Source: CP2-2F sp034432555 (GTDB taxonomy: Bacteria > Chloroflexota > Anaerolineae > Aggregatilineales > UBA2796). From it: 64,000 bases of DNA. Of the stretch, positions 60,891 to 64,000 are shown piece after piece. The stretch covers positions 11,794 through 75,793 of the forward strand of contig DAOUBW010000046.1 in assembly GCA_034432555.1 (NCBI GenBank), written 5' to 3'. Position 1 is the stretch's first letter. The number at the start of each line of letters is the position of its first letter. The notes below the pieces were generated by a model. The model worked only from the letters and a program-made list of their open reading frames with translations. It searched no databases and had not been told where the DNA came from. The position numbers were made by a program, and so were the translations under genes.

Positions 60891-61369
60891 TGCAGGTCGC
60901 CGCTGTGCGCGGCGGGCATATCCAGCAGCGTGAGGGCAAGTTGGGCGGCACGCGGCAAGGCAGCCGCCACCGGCGCGGAAAACTGCTCGCCATAGCCAAA
61001 GTGCCGTGCGCCGACGGCGATCAGCGTGCTGCGCGGCTGTGCGCCATATAGCACTTTGGCAGCCAGCAGCAAGGCAGAGGGAGTCGTATGGTGTGCGGAT
61101 AGTGCTTTAGCTGCCTCCACGTGCAGTGGCACCGCCTGCACACTGCCTAGCGGCTGTTCCACGCTGGCATCAATGAAAATAACCTGTTCGGCTTGGCTGA
61201 TCAGCCCGATCAGCTCTGGCGTCAGTTGGTGGCAGGTGATCACATGCAGGTTTGGCGCGCTGTGTTGTTCGGCAAGCCGCTGTGCAATCGCCACGCCAAT
61301 GCCATCATCCCCGCGCAATGTGTTCCCGATCCCAATCACAAGGCGCACGGCACGCTTTCTCCCCTTCAT
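60887..61369 (-). CDS. [NiFe] hydrogenase maturation protease
   Basis: A 160-residue HycI/HoxW-type endopeptidase that removes the C-terminal extension of the large subunit after nickel insertion. The metal-binding residues are in IGIGNTLRGDDGIG (Asp), FIDASVE (Asp) and a His in the AVGARHFGYGEQFS region. The ATG at 61369 follows a terminator hairpin whose 5' arm carries the only nearby GAGG, so translation and transcription may both be reduced relative to hoxH. It overlaps hypF by four bases. Confidence 0.93.
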   Translation of the reverse strand: MKGRKRAVRLVIGIGNTLRGDDGIGVAIAQRLAEQHSAPNLHVITCHQLTPELIGLISQAEQVIFIDASVEQPLGSVQAVPLHVEAAKALSAHHTTPSALLLAAKVLYGAQPRSTLIAVGARHFGYGEQFSAPVAAALPRAAQLALTLLDMPAAHSGDLH

Positions 61370-61401
61370 CAAAAAGCAGAGGTCAGCCCGGGCTGACCTC
61401 T
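61370..61401 (-). terminator. Palindromic terminator inside the hydrogenase operon
   Basis: A perfect 24-base palindrome (61378-61401; AGAGGTCAGCCC and complement) followed in minus-strand RNA by GCUUUUUG, between hoxH and the protease gene. It should act as a partial terminator. Confidence 0.7.
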
Positions 61402-61412
61402 ATAAATTACCG

Positions 61413-62828
61413 CTAACGGGCGATTTCGTCTAGCACTTCGCCACTCGGCGCCAGAAGCTGCACATGCAGCGGCATTTGCCCAACGGCGTGCGTGGAGCAG
61501 CTTAGGCACGGGTCAAAGGTGCGGATGACCGCCTCAACGCGGTTGAGCATTCCCTCCGTCAGCCGATCACCATGCACAAAGCGCTGCGCCACCTGTTTCA
61601 CGCCGGCGTTCATGGCAAGGTTGTTATGCCCGGTGGCAATGATCAGGTTGACATAGGTGATCAAGCCGTGCTTATCTATCTTGTAGTGGTGCATCAGCGT
61701 GCCGCGTGGTGCCTCGCTAATGCCGATGCCCTCAAAGGCGTTCGGCTCAGCGTGAGCGCGCACATGCTCGCTCAAAATATCGGGCAGGTTCAGCACGCGC
61801 TGAATTTCTTCCCATGCGTAGAGAATCTCGATCAGGCGCGCTAGGTGGAAGTAGAACGAACTCTGCCGTTCGGGAATTTGGCGGAAATCTTGCAAGGCAG
61901 CGTTTGCCAGCGGTGTGCTGATCTGGTTGGCTGCCAGCAGGCGCGAAAGCGGACCGACGCGCAGCATCCCATCCACATAGCCGCGTGGCTTGTAGTAGGG
62001 CGATTTGAGGAAGCTGTGCGGCTCGGCGGCTTCCTCGATCAGGTCGAGGTAGTCCTCCGTCGTCATGCGATCCTCAACCACGTTGCCTTCGGCATCCACA
62101 ATGCGGAGGTAGCCATCGTAGGTCTCAAGGTTGCCACGCCGATCCACCATGCCCATATGCAGGGTTGGGAAGTTAGCAAAGGCGCTGATCTCCTCAGCAA
62201 AGCGGGGCAATTGCTCCTTGAACCAGTGGATCGCCTGTTGGGTGATCGTTATGGCATTCGGCAGCATGGCGAGGATGTGATCGCGCTTTTCGGCGCTGAG
62301 CGGCTCTGCCACACCGCCGGGGACGACCCAACCAGGATGAATGCGCTTGCCGCCTAACAATTCAATGATTTGCTGCCCAGTTTGGCGCAGCGTGACGCCA
62401 TCACGCGCCAACTGCGGGTTGGCAGAGAGCATCCCGAACAGGTTGCGCTGGGCGGGATCGCTATCCATGCCCAAGAGCAGATCGGGCGCGGAGAGGTAAA
62501 AGAAGCTGAGTGCGTGCGACTGGGCAAGCTGCGCCAGATTCATCACGCGGCGCAGCGCAGCCGCCACGGGCGGAATCCGCACGCCGAGCAACGCATCGCA
62601 CGCTTTGGCGCTGGCGATCAGGTGGCTGACCGGGCAAATACCGCAAATACGCGCCATCAGCGAAGGCATTTCATGGAAGGGGCGCCCTTCAGCGAACTTC
62701 TCAAAGCCGCGCAGTTGCGTGACATGAAACTTGGCATCCGAGACGCTGCCATCTTCGGCAAGGTAGATGGTGATTTTGCCGTGACCTTCGATGCGCGTCA
62801 CAGGGTTGATCGTGATTTCTTTCGTCAT
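61413..62828 (-). CDS. hoxH: [NiFe] hydrogenase large subunit, HoxH type (group 3)
   Basis: 471 residues. Nickel ligands: L1 motif RICGIC (Cys62, Cys65) and L2 motif DPCLSCSTH (Cys441, Cys444, His447), followed by a 24-residue tail (AVGQMPLHVQLL ...) for removal by the maturation protease. The L2 form DPCLSC-T-H with GQMPL is typical of bidirectional NAD(P)-linked enzymes. Also seen are INPVTRIEGHGKI and AEPHSFLKSPYYKPRGY. It pairs with hoxY and hoxU upstream. It is probably soluble and cytoplasmic, running either direction between H2 and NAD(P)H. Confidence 0.97.
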   Translation of the reverse strand: MTKEITINPVTRIEGHGKITIYLAEDGSVSDAKFHVTQLRGFEKFAEGRPFHEMPSLMARICGICPVSHLIASAKACDALLGVRIPPVAAALRRVMNLAQLAQSHALSFFYLSAPDLLLGMDSDPAQRNLFGMLSANPQLARDGVTLRQTGQQIIELLGGKRIHPGWVVPGGVAEPLSAEKRDHILAMLPNAITITQQAIHWFKEQLPRFAEEISAFANFPTLHMGMVDRRGNLETYDGYLRIVDAEGNVVEDRMTTEDYLDLIEEAAEPHSFLKSPYYKPRGYVDGMLRVGPLSRLLAANQISTPLANAALQDFRQIPERQSSFYFHLARLIEILYAWEEIQRVLNLPDILSEHVRAHAEPNAFEGIGISEAPRGTLMHHYKIDKHGLITYVNLIIATGHNNLAMNAGVKQVAQRFVHGDRLTEGMLNRVEAVIRTFDPCLSCSTHAVGQMPLHVQLLAPSGEVLDEIAR

Positions 62829-62848
62829 GGTCTGGTGATCTCCTGTCC

Positions 62849-63382
62849 TTAAGCACCGAAGCGCGTCTTATCGCTCAGATCAGGCATTCGTCCGTGAATG
62901 AGTTCGCTCAGCACGTAAAAGAGCGTATCGTTGGAGGGCGGGCAGCCCGGCACATAAACGTCTACTTTCACCACAGCATGGACAGGGCGCACCTGCGGCA
63001 GCAGCGTTGGCACTGTGCCATGCGGAATCTGCGGCTGTGCCATGTTGGGCGCCAGGTAGATTGCCTCGTTGAGCGCTTTCGGCGTGAAGCGATTCCGCAT
63101 GGCTGGCACGTTGGCACTTACGGCGCAATCGCCCATCGAGACGAGGATTTTGGTGCGAGCGCGCACCTTGAGGATTTTCTCAAGGTCTTCGTTGCTGCTG
63201 ACGGCGCCTTCAACCAAGGTTACGTCTACATCGGGCGGAAAGTCTTTGTGGTCTACCAACGGGCTATGCACCAACTCGATCAGGTCGGCAATATCCAGCA
63301 GGCGGTGATCAATATCGAGGAAGGACATATGGCAGCCAGAGCAGCCGTCCATCCAAATGGTGGCGATTTTCTTCTTAGTCAT
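62849..63382 (-). CDS. hoxY: [NiFe] hydrogenase small subunit, HoxY type
   Basis: 177 residues. The proximal-cluster cysteines are in WMDGCSGCHMSFLD (Cys14, Cys17), VSMGDCAVS and VPGCPPSND. The short length, absence of a Tat signal and lack of extra clusters match the HoxY/group 3 type. The ATG at 63382 has AGAGG upstream; the frame to 63397 is less likely. It is followed by hoxH after 20 bases. Confidence 0.96.
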   Translation of the reverse strand: MTKKKIATIWMDGCSGCHMSFLDIDHRLLDIADLIELVHSPLVDHKDFPPDVDVTLVEGAVSSNEDLEKILKVRARTKILVSMGDCAVSANVPAMRNRFTPKALNEAIYLAPNMAQPQIPHGTVPTLLPQVRPVHAVVKVDVYVPGCPPSNDTLFYVLSELIHGRMPDLSDKTRFGA

Positions 63383-63400
63383 GGGCAAGCCTCTCACGAA

Positions 63401-64000
63401 TCATTTTTTCCGATTACGCATCATGGCAAGGTAGGGCAGAAAGTCGGGACGTTTGGTCATCTCGGCAACCGATTTGCCCTTGATGAACAGCGCGCCCGTT
63501 GGGCAGATTTGCACGCATTTGCCGCAGCTTGTGCAAGTCTCCGATTCGCCCCACGGCGTGGCAAGGTCGCTGACCAACTGGCTGGCGATGCCGCGCCCCA
63601 TAATGTCCCAAGTATGAGCGCCTTCGATCTCATCGCAGACGCGCACACAGCGCGTGCAGAGAATGCAGCGGTTGGGGTCGAGTCCGTAGCGGGCGTGGGA
63701 AGCGTCCACTTGGCGGACAGGGAAGCGATAGGGCATCCCAATATGGTTGATTTGCAGGGCGATGGCGGTATCTTGCAGCTCGCAGTGACCATTGGAGACG
63801 CACACCGGGCAAACATGATTGCCTTCGCTAAAGAGCATCTCCACAATCATGCGGCGGTAGCGTAGCAGCCGCTCCGATTCGGTATTGACTTCCATCCCTT
63901 CCGTGACGCGCGTCACACAGGCGGGCAGCAACCGCGCAACGCCGACAATCTCCACAAGGCACAGGCGGCACGCACCGACATTGGAAAGCCCATCCAGCTG
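63401..64000 (-). CDS. hoxU: Diaphorase iron-sulfur subunit HoxU (N-terminus outside window)
   Basis: The frame is open through base 64000; 199 residues of the C-terminal part are visible. ACRLCLVEI is the end of the [2Fe-2S] domain, followed by the Cys-rich HVCPVCVSNGHCELQ region of the NuoG/HoxU type. Two ferredoxin-like [4Fe-4S] motifs follow: CILCTRCVRVC and CTSCGKCVQICPTGAL. It carries electrons between the diaphorase HoxF and the hydrogenase HoxYH. hoxF and hoxE are expected just beyond the window. Confidence 0.95.
   Translation of the reverse strand, partial: QLDGLSNVGACRLCLVEIVGVARLLPACVTRVTEGMEVNTESERLLRYRRMIVEMLFSEGNHVCPVCVSNGHCELQDTAIALQINHIGMPYRFPVRQVDASHARYGLDPNRCILCTRCVRVCDEIEGAHTWDIMGRGIASQLVSDLATPWGESETCTSCGKCVQICPTGALFIKGKSVAEMTKRPDFLPYLAMMRNRKK

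Overview
The window is about 58-60% GC, densely coded on both strands, and reads as the chromosome of an uncultured Chloroflexota (Anaerolineae-like) bacterium. This is inferred from gene content and protein style, not from a marker gene: Pro-Thr-rich LysM proteins, very long TPR proteins, many stand-alone response regulators, a WXG100 protein, a lone CcmC/CcmD pair, HypF/HypC/NifJ beside Hox-type hydrogenase genes, and an orphan PdxS. There is no rRNA, no CRISPR array and no complete insertion sequence or prophage. Two tRNAs are present: Leu(CAA) and Val(TAC).

Layout. 1-4.8 kb: the end of a HEAT-repeat protein, then on the minus strand an operon of a DUF4395 membrane protein, a thioredoxin-like protein and aspartate kinase. 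This operon is preceded by a 26-codon cysteine-containing leader ORF and an intrinsic terminator that together look like a classical ribosome-mediated attenuator. gatC and a response regulator diverge from it. 4.8-7.7 kb: ccmD-ccmC, then a PPOX / esterase / SDR operon. 7.8-11.7 kb: a possible type VII secretion group (EspG-like protein, WXG100 protein with a long Gly/Ala-rich tail) beside a membrane protein and a beta-propeller-like lipoprotein. 11.7-14.2 kb: an SRAP (YedK) DNA-repair gene and formate-THF ligase.

14.3-16.2 kb is the least conventional stretch: a small excisionase-type HTH gene, an atypical ORF that may really be structured RNA, two small orphan ORFs, and about 460 nt of non-coding sequence rich in long inverted repeats and ending in a terminator that can compete with an upstream pairing. 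16.2-20.5 kb: a small membrane protein, a receiver-only regulator, a radical SAM/HhH DNA-repair-type protein whose promoter carries a LexA-like box, a TPR protein and rsmG. 20.5-26.1 kb: gyrA, a LysM cell-wall protein with DUF192 and metallo-hydrolase genes, and a zinc-ribbon protein. 26.3-31.2 kb: a giant TPR protein of about 1,274 residues, a shortened TIR protein and pncC. 31.2-41.1 kb: a glycosidase-like protein, tRNA-Leu, an MGDG-synthase-like glycosyltransferase, an M28 peptidase, the GTPase Der, tRNA-Val, a tyrosine phosphatase and a HerA-like ATPase. 41.3-48.6 kb: two-component signalling genes, a methyltransferase and a secreted repeat protein. 48.6-51.3 kb: an HD protein, a DUF72 protein and pdxS.

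51.3-64.0 kb is one long minus-strand hydrogenase/fermentation region. In transcription order it runs hoxU (cut by the window edge), hoxY, hoxH, maturation protease, hypF, hypC, nifJ (pyruvate:ferredoxin oxidoreductase), a DHOD-like flavoprotein, hypD, hypE. It joins a bidirectional NAD(P)-linked [NiFe] hydrogenase to its maturation factors and to pyruvate oxidation. hypA and hypB are not in the window.

The most interesting signals are regulatory or RNA-level: the cysteine-leader attenuator, apparently leaderless promoters, LexA-like boxes, tandem PdxR-like repeats before pdxS, a palindromic terminator inside the hydrogenase operon, and the structured RNA near 15.7-16.1 kb. All calls come from reading the sequence; no database search was run.
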